From Gallibacterium faecale (GTDB lineage: Bacteria > Pseudomonadota > Gammaproteobacteria > Enterobacterales > Pasteurellaceae): a stretch of DNA of 24,138 bases. The DNA lies in contig NZ_JAQIBB010000066.1 of NCBI RefSeq assembly GCF_027920745.1, forward strand, positions 1 through 24,138. Reading direction: 5' to 3'. Position 1 is the first letter of the stretch. Each line of letters starts with the position of its first letter. The position numbers and the translations under genes are program-made. Positions 8,021 through 15,677 of the stretch are shown here, piece by piece. The notes below the pieces were generated by a model that worked only from the letters and a program-made list of their open reading frames with translations, ran no database searches and was not told where the DNA came from.

Positions 8021-8728
8021 TTAAACACTTAAGTATGTGTTAATTAATTCAGTTGTTAATTGCTGGCCTGTGCCTTTTGCTACACAGGTTCCTCGTTCAA
8101 TTAAAACGAAATGATCGGCTAGACTATTAATTAAGTGTAATTTTTGTTCTACGATTAATACAGTTAATCCCCATTCGCGATTTAATTGACGAATTACTTT
8201 AGTGATATCATCGACAATATTCGGCTGAATACCTTCTGTGGGTTCATCTAGAATTAATAAGCTAGGACTCATCACTAATGCGCGCCCAATCGCTAATTGT
8301 TGTTGCTGTCCACCAGAAAGATCTCCACCGCGACGATGTTTCATATTATATAAAACGGGGAATAACTGATAGATAAAATCGGGAATAGTAGAATTACGGT
8401 TTTTTTCGCGATAATTGTGTACAGGTAAACCTACACGGAGATTTTCCTCTACAGTAAGTAGAGGAAAAATTTGTCGTCCTTGTGGCACATAAGCAATACC
8501 TTGATAAGCACGTTTTTCGGCTTTGGTTGTCAGTAGATTTTGTTGATTATAACTTAAGGTATCAGCTGTAATCGCGACTTGTCCCATAATTGATTTAAGC
8601 AAGGTTGTTTTGCCAACACCATTGCGACCTATAATACAGGTACATTGTTTTTCTGGCACAGTAAAACTAATGTCATGCAATATATGGCTTTGTCCATAGA
8701 ATTGATTTAATTTTTCGACAACTAACAT
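8021..8728 (-). CDS. urtE: Urea ABC transporter ATP-binding subunit UrtE
   Basis: This is one of the two ATPases of the Urt urea importer (branched-chain amino-acid type ABC family, related to LivF). It has 235 residues. Walker A is GRNGVGKTT (residues 34-42), the Q-loop Gln83 is in YVPQGRQIFP, the signature LSGGQ is at 137-141, and Walker B LLILDEP ends near 163. The sequence TEGIQPNIV after Walker B is characteristic of UrtE. A very good AGGAGG ribosome site stands 4 bp before ATG 8728. It is normally paired with UrtD, which is interrupted here (12 bp upstream). Confidence 0.96.
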   Translation of the reverse strand: MLVVEKLNQFYGQSHILHDISFTVPEKQCTCIIGRNGVGKTTLLKSIMGQVAITADTLSYNQQNLLTTKAEKRAYQGIAYVPQGRQIFPLLTVEENLRVGLPVHNYREKNRNSTIPDFIYQLFPVLYNMKHRRGGDLSGGQQQQLAIGRALVMSPSLLILDEPTEGIQPNIVDDITKVIRQLNREWGLTVLIVEQKLHLINSLADHFVLIERGTCVAKGTGQQLTTELINTYLSV

Positions 8729-8740
8729 ACAACCTCCTTT

Positions 8741-9568
8741 TTAGCTTTGACCTAAATAAACATCAATTACTTGACGATTATTTTGGATCTCAGCCAAGCT
8801 ACCTTCAGCTAATACGCTTCCTTGATGTAATACGGTGACTTTACGAGCAATTTGGCGAACAAATTCCATATCATGTTCTACAACCACAATAGCTTGTTCT
8901 CCAGCTAGACTGGTGAGTAATTCAGCTGTTCGTTCTATTTCACCATGGGTCATACCTGTTACTGGTTCATCTACTAAGAGTAGTTGAGGCTTTTGCATTA
9001 ATAACATACCAATTTCTAGCCACTGTTTTTGCCCATGAGATAACACCCCAGCAAGATAGTTTCTTGTATGTGTTAAGCCAATAATTTCTAATACACTATC
9101 TAGGAAATCATTTTGTTCAGCTGAAAGTTTTCGTGTCTTACCAAAATAAGTAGCAAAAATGCTTTTGTTGCCATAAATAGCAAGAGAAAGATTGTCATAA
9201 ACAGTAAGAGATTCAAAAACAGTTGGTTTTTGAAATTTTCTGCCAATGCCAGCACACGCAATCTCTGCTTCCGTCATTTCTAATAAATTGGTGTATTATC
9301 CTAAATAGACTGACCCTTCGTCTGGACGTGTTTTTCCTGTAATGATATCCATCATAGTGGTTTTACCCGCTCCATTAGGCCCAATAATGCAGCGTAATTC
9401 CCCTTTATCAATAGTCAAATTGAGATTATTAATTGCTTTAAAACCATCAAAACTGACAGAAACAGAGTCTAAATATAAGATAATATTTTTAGGTATATCT
9501 TTATTGGCAAATTGTTTCTTAGGCGTATGAGGACGAAATAGTGTTTTTAGATTTTGATCAAGTTTCAT
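8741..9568 (-). pseudogene. urtD: Urea ABC transporter ATP-binding subunit UrtD, interrupted by an in-frame TAA
   Basis: The 276-codon frame encodes a LivG-like urea-transport ATPase but carries TAA at codon 91 (9298-9296). Before it are residues 1-90 with the SFDGFKAINNL block and Walker A GPNGAGKTT (63-71), ending DEGSVYLG. After it the same frame continues with YTNLLEMTEAEIA, Q-loop Gln113 (GRKFQKPTVF), LSHGQ (176-180), Walker B Asp200-Glu201 (LLLVDEP), the H-loop His232 (VVEHD), and a normal end. No base is gained or lost, so this is a single nonsense change, for example CAA (Gln) to TAA. A restart at ATG 9277 is possible but has no ribosome site and would lack Walker A. The start overlaps the urtC stop (ATGA). 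It may be a true mutation, a sequencing error or readthrough. Confidence 0.92.
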
Positions 9569-10662
9569 ACCGCCTCCAATTGTTTTGTTTTATTTTTACG
9601 TTGTTGGATTAAGCCAGCTAAGCCCTGCTTTAAGAAAATGGTTACTATGATAAAGAGTGCACCAAGCATAAAGAGCCAGATTTCGGGGAATGCTACGGTG
9701 AGAAGGCTTTTAGTGTAATTAACAACAAAAGCACCAATAATAGCGCCATACAATGTTGAGCGACCACCTAGAGCAACCCAAATAATAATTTCAATTGAAT
9801 TAATAGGATCAAATTCACTAGGATTAATAATTCCAATTTGCGGAACATATAAAGCACCAGCGAGCCCTGTAATCATCGCTGAAAGTACAAAAATAATAAG
9901 TTTGATATTTTCAACTTTAAAACCAACAAATCGAGTGCGCATTTCAGCATCACGTACTGCAATAACTAATTTACCGAGTCGAGATTGGATAATACTACGT
10001 AAAAATGCATAAGTTGCTAATACTGCTATGCCTGTTAAAGCAAATAGAGCAACTCGAACATGATCTGATTGTAGTGAAAAACCAAGAATTTCTTTGAAGT
10101 TAGTTAATCCATTATTACCACCAAATCCCATTTCGTTGCGATAAAAAGCTAATGAAAGTGCAAAGGTAACAGCTTGGGTAATGATAGACAGATAAACACC
10201 AGATACCCGAGAATGGAAACAGAACCAGCCAAAAATAAAAGCTAAAATGCCCGGAATCAATAGAGGCATAAACATAAGCCAGAATATTGAATCGCTTCCT
10301 TGCCAAAACCAAGGTAAGTCGTGCCAATTCAGGAATAACATAAATTCAGGCAATTGTGGGTTAGCTTCCCTTGTTAAGTACATCCCAATAGCATATCCCC
10401 CTAAAGCAAAGAAAGCGCCTTGTCCTAGACTAAGAATACCTAAATATCCCCAGCAAAGATCGATTGATAAGGCAAGCAAGGCATAGGCGAGATATTTACC
10501 AAGTAAAGTTACTGTATAGGTAGAAATATGAAATAGATTGTTAGTTGGTAATATTAGATTACCTAATGGAACAAAAACTAATAATGCGATAATGAACCCG
10601 ATGGTACATTTACCTAAAAAAGGTTCATTACGTAAGAATGTTAAGAAGATAGATTTTTTCAT
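9565..10662 (-). CDS. urtC: Urea ABC transporter permease UrtC
   Basis: This is the second membrane subunit of the urea importer (LivM-like), with 365 residues. It is strongly hydrophobic, with about eight to ten membrane segments. Typical UrtC blocks are YLAYALLALSIDLCWGYLGI with LSLGQGAFFALGGYAIGMYL, the SVSGVYLSI-like segment (SRVSGVYLSIITQAVTFAL), NNGLTNF, the cytoplasmic EAA-type loop (LGKLVIAVRDAEMRTRFVGF) and the WVALGGRSTLYGAIIGA block. It begins inside the urtB stop and ends inside the urtD start, both as ATGA overlaps, so urtB-urtC-urtD are probably translationally coupled. Confidence 0.96.
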   Translation of the reverse strand: MKKSIFLTFLRNEPFLGKCTIGFIIALLVFVPLGNLILPTNNLFHISTYTVTLLGKYLAYALLALSIDLCWGYLGILSLGQGAFFALGGYAIGMYLTREANPQLPEFMLFLNWHDLPWFWQGSDSIFWLMFMPLLIPGILAFIFGWFCFHSRVSGVYLSIITQAVTFALSLAFYRNEMGFGGNNGLTNFKEILGFSLQSDHVRVALFALTGIAVLATYAFLRSIIQSRLGKLVIAVRDAEMRTRFVGFKVENIKLIIFVLSAMITGLAGALYVPQIGIINPSEFDPINSIEIIIWVALGGRSTLYGAIIGAFVVNYTKSLLTVAFPEIWLFMLGALFIIVTIFLKQGLAGLIQQRKNKTKQLEAV

Positions 10663-12287
10663 TCTACAGCTCTCCCTTTTTGTGGGAATAATCCACGAGG
10701 ATATTTTTGGATAAATAAGATAATGAGCACCAGAACTAATGTTTTCGCTAATACAGCGCCGAAAGCAGGCTCTAAGAATTTATTAATAATGCCTAGCCCT
10801 AATCCAGAGAAGAATGTTCCCCATAAGTTGCCCACTCCACCAATTACAACAACCATAAATGAATCAACAATATATTGTTGACCTAGGTTTGGGCCTACAT
10901 TGGTGAGTTGTGATAAAGCCACTCCGGCTAATCCTGCGATACCAGCACCTAAGCCAAAAGTTAACATATCTACTTTTCTGTCATTAATTCCCATGGCTTT
11001 TGCCATTGCTCTATTTTGCGAGATTGCACTCACCTCTAAACCTAAGCGAGTTCGTTTCATAATAAGTAGTAATGCAATAAAGCAGATTAAGCAGAAGGCA
11101 AAGATATAAACTCGATTTAGGGTGATAGATAGATTAGGCATAATCACCCATTCTCCTTGCATAAATTCAGGTGTTTGCACTAAGCGATTTAATGGAGAAA
11201 AAATAGTACGGACAGCTTGTTGTAAGATCAGGCTTACTCCAAATGTTGCCAATAATGTTTCTAGTGGTCTGCCATATAAGTGGCGAACTACAAGGGTTTC
11301 AATCAGTATGCCAACACAGGCACTGACTAAGAAGGCTGCGGGTGGCGCAACAAACAGAGATGCGGTGATATGATTTGGCATTAATAATTGGACAACATAT
11401 GTTGTATAAGCACCAATCATCATGAGTTCTCCGTGTGCCATATTAATTACGCCCATTACGCCAAAAGTAATAGCTAGCCCTATAGCGGTGAGAATTAATA
11501 CTGAACCTAAACTTAAACCATAACTGATAGTTTGTACTCCATCGGCAATTAAAAGTTTGTTTTTAATATTGTTAATTGCTTTTTGTGCCTGCTGTTTTAA
11601 ATTGTCAGTAGGTGCATTGGTTAGGTAGTTTTCTAACAATGATAGATTTTCAGGAAGTGCATTTTCACCTAATACAGTAAGTGCAGCACTATGACGACTA
11701 ATATCGGATTGCTTTAAATCGATCCTTGCTAAAAAAAGATGCATTAATGTTTGAATCTGTGGATCTTTTTCTTGAGGTAACGCAATTTTAACATTGTCTA
11801 ATTGAGCTATATCATTTGAGGAGAGAATCTGTTGCATTGCCTGCAATCTTTGATTTTTATTACCGTTAATGAGTTGATATTGAGCCTTATAGTTACGTAA
11901 TAAGGTACGAATATTGTTGTTAATAATGATCCGTTTTGCATCAGTAGGTAACGCTTTTAATGTTTTATCTTGCAATACTTGTTGATATTGCTCATGTCCC
12001 TGTGTGGTTTTTTTGAGAAAATAATCTTGAGTGTTTGCAGATAAACGACCATCTAATAATGCACTTAAAAAGGTATAGATAGTAGGTTTTTTAAGTTCGG
12101 CAATTTTTTCAATAGCCTGTTGTTTTTGACTAAAATTTTTACCTGATAAAATGGGTAATTGCTGTTGTAGTATTGCCTGTTCATCACTGGTTATTTCAGC
12201 ATGAGCTGCATTAGAAAATAGTAGAGATGAACTGCAAAATAATAAAATCAAGCAACGAATGAAAGAATAAAACAGAGTAGTGTTCAT
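10659..12287 (-). CDS. urtB: Urea ABC transporter permease UrtB
   Basis: This is the first membrane subunit of the urea importer (LivH-like), with 542 residues. As is usual for UrtB, it has a signal-like N-terminus (about 1-30) and a soluble, helical, probably periplasmic domain of roughly 200 residues. The membrane domain starts near residue 245: GLSLGSVLILTAIGLAITFG, then GVINMAHGELMMIGAY, the conserved ATFGVSLILQQ block, the cytoplasmic EAA-like loop (RLGLEVSAISQNRAMAKAMG), and VVIGGVGNLWGTF. It is preceded by a hairpin in the urtA-urtB gap and overlaps urtC by 4 bp. Confidence 0.95.
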   Translation of the reverse strand: MNTTLFYSFIRCLILLFCSSSLLFSNAAHAEITSDEQAILQQQLPILSGKNFSQKQQAIEKIAELKKPTIYTFLSALLDGRLSANTQDYFLKKTTQGHEQYQQVLQDKTLKALPTDAKRIIINNNIRTLLRNYKAQYQLINGNKNQRLQAMQQILSSNDIAQLDNVKIALPQEKDPQIQTLMHLFLARIDLKQSDISRHSAALTVLGENALPENLSLLENYLTNAPTDNLKQQAQKAINNIKNKLLIADGVQTISYGLSLGSVLILTAIGLAITFGVMGVINMAHGELMMIGAYTTYVVQLLMPNHITASLFVAPPAAFLVSACVGILIETLVVRHLYGRPLETLLATFGVSLILQQAVRTIFSPLNRLVQTPEFMQGEWVIMPNLSITLNRVYIFAFCLICFIALLLIMKRTRLGLEVSAISQNRAMAKAMGINDRKVDMLTFGLGAGIAGLAGVALSQLTNVGPNLGQQYIVDSFMVVVIGGVGNLWGTFFSGLGLGIINKFLEPAFGAVLAKTLVLVLIILFIQKYPRGLFPQKGRAVE

Positions 12288-12315
12288 TAGTGCTAGTCCC
12301 TTATGTGATTGAAAG

Positions 12316-12343
12316 ATCGCCTATTCTTGAATAAATAGGCGAT
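12316..12343 (-). promoter_or_regulatory. Hairpin in the urtA-urtB intercistronic gap
   Basis: A perfect 10-bp stem (ATCGCCTATT with AATAGGCGAT) and an 8-base loop lie in the 74-bp gap between urtA and urtB. There is no proper U-run after it in the direction of transcription. It may therefore act as a leaky terminator or an mRNA-stabilising 3' end, giving more receptor (UrtA) than membrane parts, as is common for binding-protein operons. Confidence 0.5.
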
Positions 12344-12361
12344 ATGATTGGTATAGATTTT

Positions 12362-13645
12362 TTATTTCATTTTGGTACAGGTTTTTTTGACTTTGTCATA
12401 AGCACCGCAGTTAATTGGTGCAGTCCAATCTGCAATTAAATTTTTAGATTCAGGTAAATAAGGTGACCAGGCTTCGCCATTGACTGATTCAGTCTGTTCC
12501 ACGATAGCAAATTGGCCATCATCTTGAATTTCACCAATTAAGACTGGTTTAGAGATGTTATGGCTAGGTAACATTTTGGCTGTACCACCACTTAAATTAG
12601 GAACTTCAATACCAATTAACGCTTTTTCGACAGCATCAGGATCTGTAGTTCCTGCTTTTTCAACAGCCTTAACCCACATATTAAAACCGATATAGGTGGC
12701 TTCCATTGGGTCGTTAGTTACCGCTTTATTATCTTTTTTATAAGCTTTCCATTCTTCAATAAATTTCTTGTTCTCTGGAGTATCTACACTTTCAAAATAA
12801 TTCCATGCAGCTAAATGACCAACTAAAGGTTTGGTATCTACACCTAATAATTCTTGTTCGCCAACAGAGAAAGCAATTACAGGTAGCTGTTCTGGACTGA
12901 CATTTTGGTTTGCAAGTTCTTTATAGAATGGTACGTTAGCGTCACCATTGATGGTTGAAATAACAGCCGTTTTCTTTCCTTCCCCAGCAAATTTTTTGAC
13001 ATCAGCAACTATAGATTGCCAATCAGAGAAACCGAAAGGCGTATAGTTGACCATGATATCTTTTTTATCGATTCCTTTACTTACTAAATAAGCTTCCAGT
13101 AATTTATTGGTAGTGCGTGGGTAAACATAGTCAGTTCCAAGTAAAGCAAAACGTTTTACACCTTGATCAAGCAAGTAATTTACAGCGGGAATGGCTTGTT
13201 GGTTTGGCGTTGCTCCAGTGTAGAAAATATTTTTAGAGGATTCTTGGCCTTCCCATTGTACTGGATAGAATAAGATACCGTTTAATTCCTCATAAACAGG
13301 CAATACAGATTTTCTGGAAACTGAAGTCCAACAGCCAAAGGTCACAGCAACTTTATCTTTTGCTACAAGTTCACGTGCTTTTTCTGCAAATAAAGGCCAG
13401 TTTGAGGCAGGATCTACAACAACAGGTTCCAATTTTTTACCTAATAATCCTCCCTTTTTATTTTGTTCATCAATAAGCATTAACACCGTATCTTTTAAAG
13501 CAGATTCTGAAATTGCCATACTTCCAGATAGAGAATGTAGTACACCAACTTTTATCGTGTCGTCATTGGCCAAGGTGTGCTGTGACAGAGAGAAGGAGAG
13601 TAAAGTGCTGCTTATTAGCGTTTTTAGCCAAGTTGATTTTTTCAT
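12362..13645 (-). CDS. urtA: Urea ABC transporter substrate-binding protein UrtA
   Basis: This is the periplasmic urea receptor of the Urt system, with 427 residues. The signal peptide is residues 1 to about 26 (MKKSTWLKTL, hydrophobic core, HTLA cleavage). The mature protein has the type I periplasmic-binding fold. UrtA hallmarks seen are IKVGVLHSLSGSMAISE, DPASNWPLFAEKARELV, FGCWTSVSRKSVLPV, the LFYPVQWEGQESS block, and GTDYVYPRTTN. The C-terminus carries two Cys residues (INCGAYDKVKKTCTKMK). It has a clear GGAGGAATAAA-ATG ribosome site. It is the first gene of the urt-ure run; nimR lies 256 bp upstream on the same strand. Confidence 0.97.
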   Translation of the reverse strand: MKKSTWLKTLISSTLLSFSLSQHTLANDDTIKVGVLHSLSGSMAISESALKDTVLMLIDEQNKKGGLLGKKLEPVVVDPASNWPLFAEKARELVAKDKVAVTFGCWTSVSRKSVLPVYEELNGILFYPVQWEGQESSKNIFYTGATPNQQAIPAVNYLLDQGVKRFALLGTDYVYPRTTNKLLEAYLVSKGIDKKDIMVNYTPFGFSDWQSIVADVKKFAGEGKKTAVISTINGDANVPFYKELANQNVSPEQLPVIAFSVGEQELLGVDTKPLVGHLAAWNYFESVDTPENKKFIEEWKAYKKDNKAVTNDPMEATYIGFNMWVKAVEKAGTTDPDAVEKALIGIEVPNLSGGTAKMLPSHNISKPVLIGEIQDDGQFAIVEQTESVNGEAWSPYLPESKNLIADWTAPINCGAYDKVKKTCTKMK

Positions 13646-13901
13646 TTTATTCCTCCAAGTAGGATGGTTGTGTTTGCAAATTATTGTTATAGATAGGCTG
13701 ATTATCTAATCAAATAATCAGTGAAATTTAGTTTATGATCACATCTAACAAAGATCAACTTTTTTTATATTTTTTTTAACATTTAGATCTTAATTTTGAT
13801 TTTTATTTATTTTTATTTTGTTTTTGTTGAAATTTATTCTTTGGTGGTGAGTAGAGTTAAGAATTAGGAGAATGTTTCTGCATTAAGCTAATAATGAAAT
13901 G
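13646..13901 (-). promoter_or_regulatory. urtA upstream region with promoter elements
   Basis: This 256-bp, very AT-rich gap between nimR and urtA (both minus) has no gene. Two promoter readings are possible. (a) -35 TTGATT (13708-13713), 16-bp spacer, -10 TATAAC (13686-13691). (b) -10 GATAAT (13701-13706) with a CRP-like site at 13725-13746, whose upstream half, TGTGATC, is perfect and whose other half is poor; its centre falls at -41.5. Long A/T tracts further up could act as UP elements. No terminator after nimR is visible, so nimR may read into urt. Confidence 0.45.
13698..13721. repeat. Inverted repeat over the urtA promoter (candidate operator)
   Basis: CTGATTAT, an 8-base spacer and ATAATCAG form perfect 8-bp arms. 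The repeat covers the putative -35 of one urtA promoter reading and the -10 of the other, about 53-76 bp before the urtA start. A regulator bound here would be well placed to control urt-ure. The regulator is unknown. Confidence 0.5.
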
Positions 13902-14306
13902 CTAATAGCGAGAGAAGTTTATAAGATGCTGATTTAAAAGGTTTTGAATAACATTAGATTGATCATTATTTAATTCTTGTTTTAGTTTTAGCAACTCTAT
14001 ACGTAAGTGTTCCAATTGATGAATTCGTTCCCCAATGGCTTTGATGTGATTATCTAAAAGTGTTGTGACTTCTTGAGATGGATTTTTTGTTGTGTTGTGG
14101 AGGTTTAACAGTGTTTTGATTTCACTGATTTGTAAACCTAAGCTGCGGCAATAACAGATAAAAGATAAAGTAGTCAGATGTTGAGTATTATAGTAGCGAA
14201 AATTATTAGAAGTGCGTTTTACTTCAGGCAATAATCCTTGTTTCTCATAGAATCTAATTGTTTCTACTGTACAACCAGTTGCTTTAGCCAATTCACCTAT
14301 TTTCAT
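13902..14306 (-). CDS. nimR: MerR-family nickel regulator NimR (probable)
   Basis: This is a 134-residue MerR-family transcription regulator. The winged-helix N-terminus reads MKIGELAKATGCTVETIRFY with FRYYN, and a coiled-coil dimer helix follows (about residues 75-112). The overall pattern is close to the CadR/PbrR group, but the Cys normally found at the start of the dimer helix is Ser77 and the C-terminus has no Cys. Only Cys12, Cys51 and Cys53 remain, with several His. NimR of Haemophilus influenzae is a nickel-responsive MerR protein beside nikKLMQO. The divergent position here, with a MerR-type promoter between, supports the same role. ATG 14306 is preferred over GTG 14312; both ribosome sites are weak. 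Confidence 0.85.
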   Translation of the reverse strand: MKIGELAKATGCTVETIRFYEKQGLLPEVKRTSNNFRYYNTQHLTTLSFICYCRSLGLQISEIKTLLNLHNTTKNPSQEVTTLLDNHIKAIGERIHQLEHLRIELLKLKQELNNDQSNVIQNLLNQHLINFSRY

Positions 14307-14328
14307 ATTCACTATAATTCACAAAAAA

Positions 14329-14353
14329 TCTAAATTGTTTAGATGTTATCTAA
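14329..14353. repeat. Two overlapping TCTAA/TTAGA inverted repeats upstream of nimR
   Basis: TCTAAA-TTG-TTTAGA (14329-14343) and TTAGAT-GTT-ATCTAA (14339-14353) are each perfect 6-bp-arm inverted repeats sharing five bases. They sit 23-47 bp before the nimR start, over its probable promoter or leader. They may be an operator for autoregulation or for another factor. Confidence 0.4.
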
Positions 14354-14422
14354 TTTTTTAACGTTTATGCAATTTTTTTTCAAAAAAATATGAATTTATT
14401 TTGAATTCATAAGATTATTTCC

Positions 14423-14453
14423 TTGACTCTGAAGTTACTTCATATTTTATGCT
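14423..14453 (+). promoter_or_regulatory. MerR-class promoter of nikKLMQO with NimR operator
   Basis: The -35 is TTGACT (14423-14428) and the -10 is TATGCT (14448-14453). The spacer is 19 bp, longer than the usual 17 and typical of promoters that MerR proteins activate by untwisting DNA. Inside the spacer is a perfect dyad, TGAAGT-T-ACTTCA (14430-14442). It sits 31 bp before the nikK start and faces away from nimR. Confidence 0.8.
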
Positions 14454-14483
14454 TGAATAATTATTGAATTAGAGGGAATAGAG

Positions 14484-15170
14484 ATGAAAAAACAGATTAT
14501 CCTTTTGCTAGTAAGCTTATTTGTTTCAATTGCGGATGCACATAATGTCTGGATTGAGCCATTGAATGTATCAAAACATCAATATGTAGTTAAGTTTGGC
14601 CACACAGAAACAGAAGGTTATCCATTAGAAAAACTTGAAGAAGTGAGTTATGTAGGTGAGGCAGGGGCGATTCTTCCTATTCATGTAGAATTTTCAAAAC
14701 AGAGAGAAGCGTTTTTTACTCTGCCTAAGGGAGATATCGTGTTTTTAAAATTTAATAATGGAGTATGGTCAAAATTACCAAATGGTCGATATGTTGAGAA
14801 AACTAAAATTGAAGAACCAACAGCAGTATCCAGTATTAATGCTGTTAAATATGGGAAAGCCATTTTAAATTGGAATCAACAAGCATTTAAATCACATCAA
14901 CAACCTTATGAATTAATTCCAATGGATAAACCGGAAATAGGAAAGCCTTTATCAATTTTGGTATTGCATCAAGGAAAGCCAGTGGAGAATGTAAAGGTTG
15001 GTAGTGGGGAAGATGCTCCATTTAATCTCACCAATAAACAAGGTATAGTAACTTTTTTAGTACAGAAAGGTGAAAATCGGATTTGGGCTGAATTTAATGA
15101 GGATGATGTGCCTAATGCAAATTATGATAAACGTAGCATTGAATATTTATTAACTTTTGATGTGGAATAG
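14484..15170 (+). CDS. nikK: Nickel ECF transporter accessory protein NikK (DUF4198 family)
   Basis: This is a 228-residue exported protein of the DUF4198 family, the first component of NikKLMQO systems. It probably captures nickel in the periplasm and hands it to NikM. The signal peptide is residues 1-19 (MKKQIILLL... SIADA). After predicted cleavage the mature chain begins with His20 (HNVWIEP), which could use its terminal amine and imidazole as metal ligands. Further His residues follow (His27, and FGHTETEGYP). The C-terminal part has an Ig-like pattern (LSILVLHQGKPVENVKVG, NKQGIVTF). The ribosome site is AGAGGG. It lies directly behind the MerR-type promoter. Earlier annotations of such genes use cbiK. 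Confidence 0.88.
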   Translation: MKKQIILLLVSLFVSIADAHNVWIEPLNVSKHQYVVKFGHTETEGYPLEKLEEVSYVGEAGAILPIHVEFSKQREAFFTLPKGDIVFLKFNNGVWSKLPNGRYVEKTKIEEPTAVSSINAVKYGKAILNWNQQAFKSHQQPYELIPMDKPEIGKPLSILVLHQGKPVENVKVGSGEDAPFNLTNKQGIVTFLVQKGENRIWAEFNEDDVPNANYDKRSIEYLLTFDVE

Positions 15171-15175
15171 TTGTA

Positions 15176-15673
15176 ATGATGTTACATAAGATTATTGTTA
15201 TTAGTATAGGTTTTTTTCTAGTAAGTCCTGCGTTATTTGCACATAGCCTACATATATTTGCTCAATATGATGGAAATATCGTGAGTGGTAAGGCTTATTA
15301 TTCTGATATGACACCAGCAAAAGAAACCTATTTAGCTATTTTTCAAAATGATGATAGCCAACAACCTACATTGGAAGGGAAAACAGATAATGAAGGAATG
15401 TTTCATTATCCTTTAGCTAATGGAAAAAAAGTTAAAGTCGTTGTAGAGGGGGAAGAAGGACATCGAGCTATGACAATAGCAGATCCTATTTTGACTAAAT
15501 GTCGTGATCAAAATGATCTTGAGGTAATTCGAGCGGATATTGCAACGTTAAAAGATAAAATTTATCTGCACGATATTTTAGGTGGGATTGGCTATATTTT
15601 TGGAATTATTGGTTGTTTTTCATTATGGCGCTCTTATCGCATAAAAACACCGATAACGAAGAATAAGGAATAA
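15176..15673 (+). CDS. nikL: Nickel ECF transporter membrane protein NikL
   Basis: This is a 165-residue protein with a signal peptide (residues 1-22, ending ALFA) and one C-terminal membrane segment near 136-152 (DILGGIGYIFGIIGCFSLW). It should therefore sit in the inner membrane with its bulk in the periplasm. The mature part opens HSLHIFAQYDGNIVSGKAYYSD, the standard NikL/CbiL-like start, again with His as the first mature residue. An Ig-like region (TDNEGMFHYPL) follows. Conserved Cys153 in TKCRDQNDLEVIRADI is not certain as a ligand. It lies 5 bp after nikK and 4 bp before nikM. Two tandem ATGs (15176, 15179) cannot be separated. Confidence 0.88.
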   Translation: MMLHKIIVISIGFFLVSPALFAHSLHIFAQYDGNIVSGKAYYSDMTPAKETYLAIFQNDDSQQPTLEGKTDNEGMFHYPLANGKKVKVVVEGEEGHRAMTIADPILTKCRDQNDLEVIRADIATLKDKIYLHDILGGIGYIFGIIGCFSLWRSYRIKTPITKNKE

Positions 15674-15677
15674 ACTA

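Noticed and set aside
9277..9320. A frameshift in urtD
   Set aside because: The two halves are in the same frame (starts differ by a multiple of three), so it is a nonsense codon and not an insertion or deletion.
13780..13850. Poly-T/A tracts before urtA as a terminator of nimR
   Set aside because: On the transcribed strand the tract is A-rich, not U-rich, and no stem precedes it.
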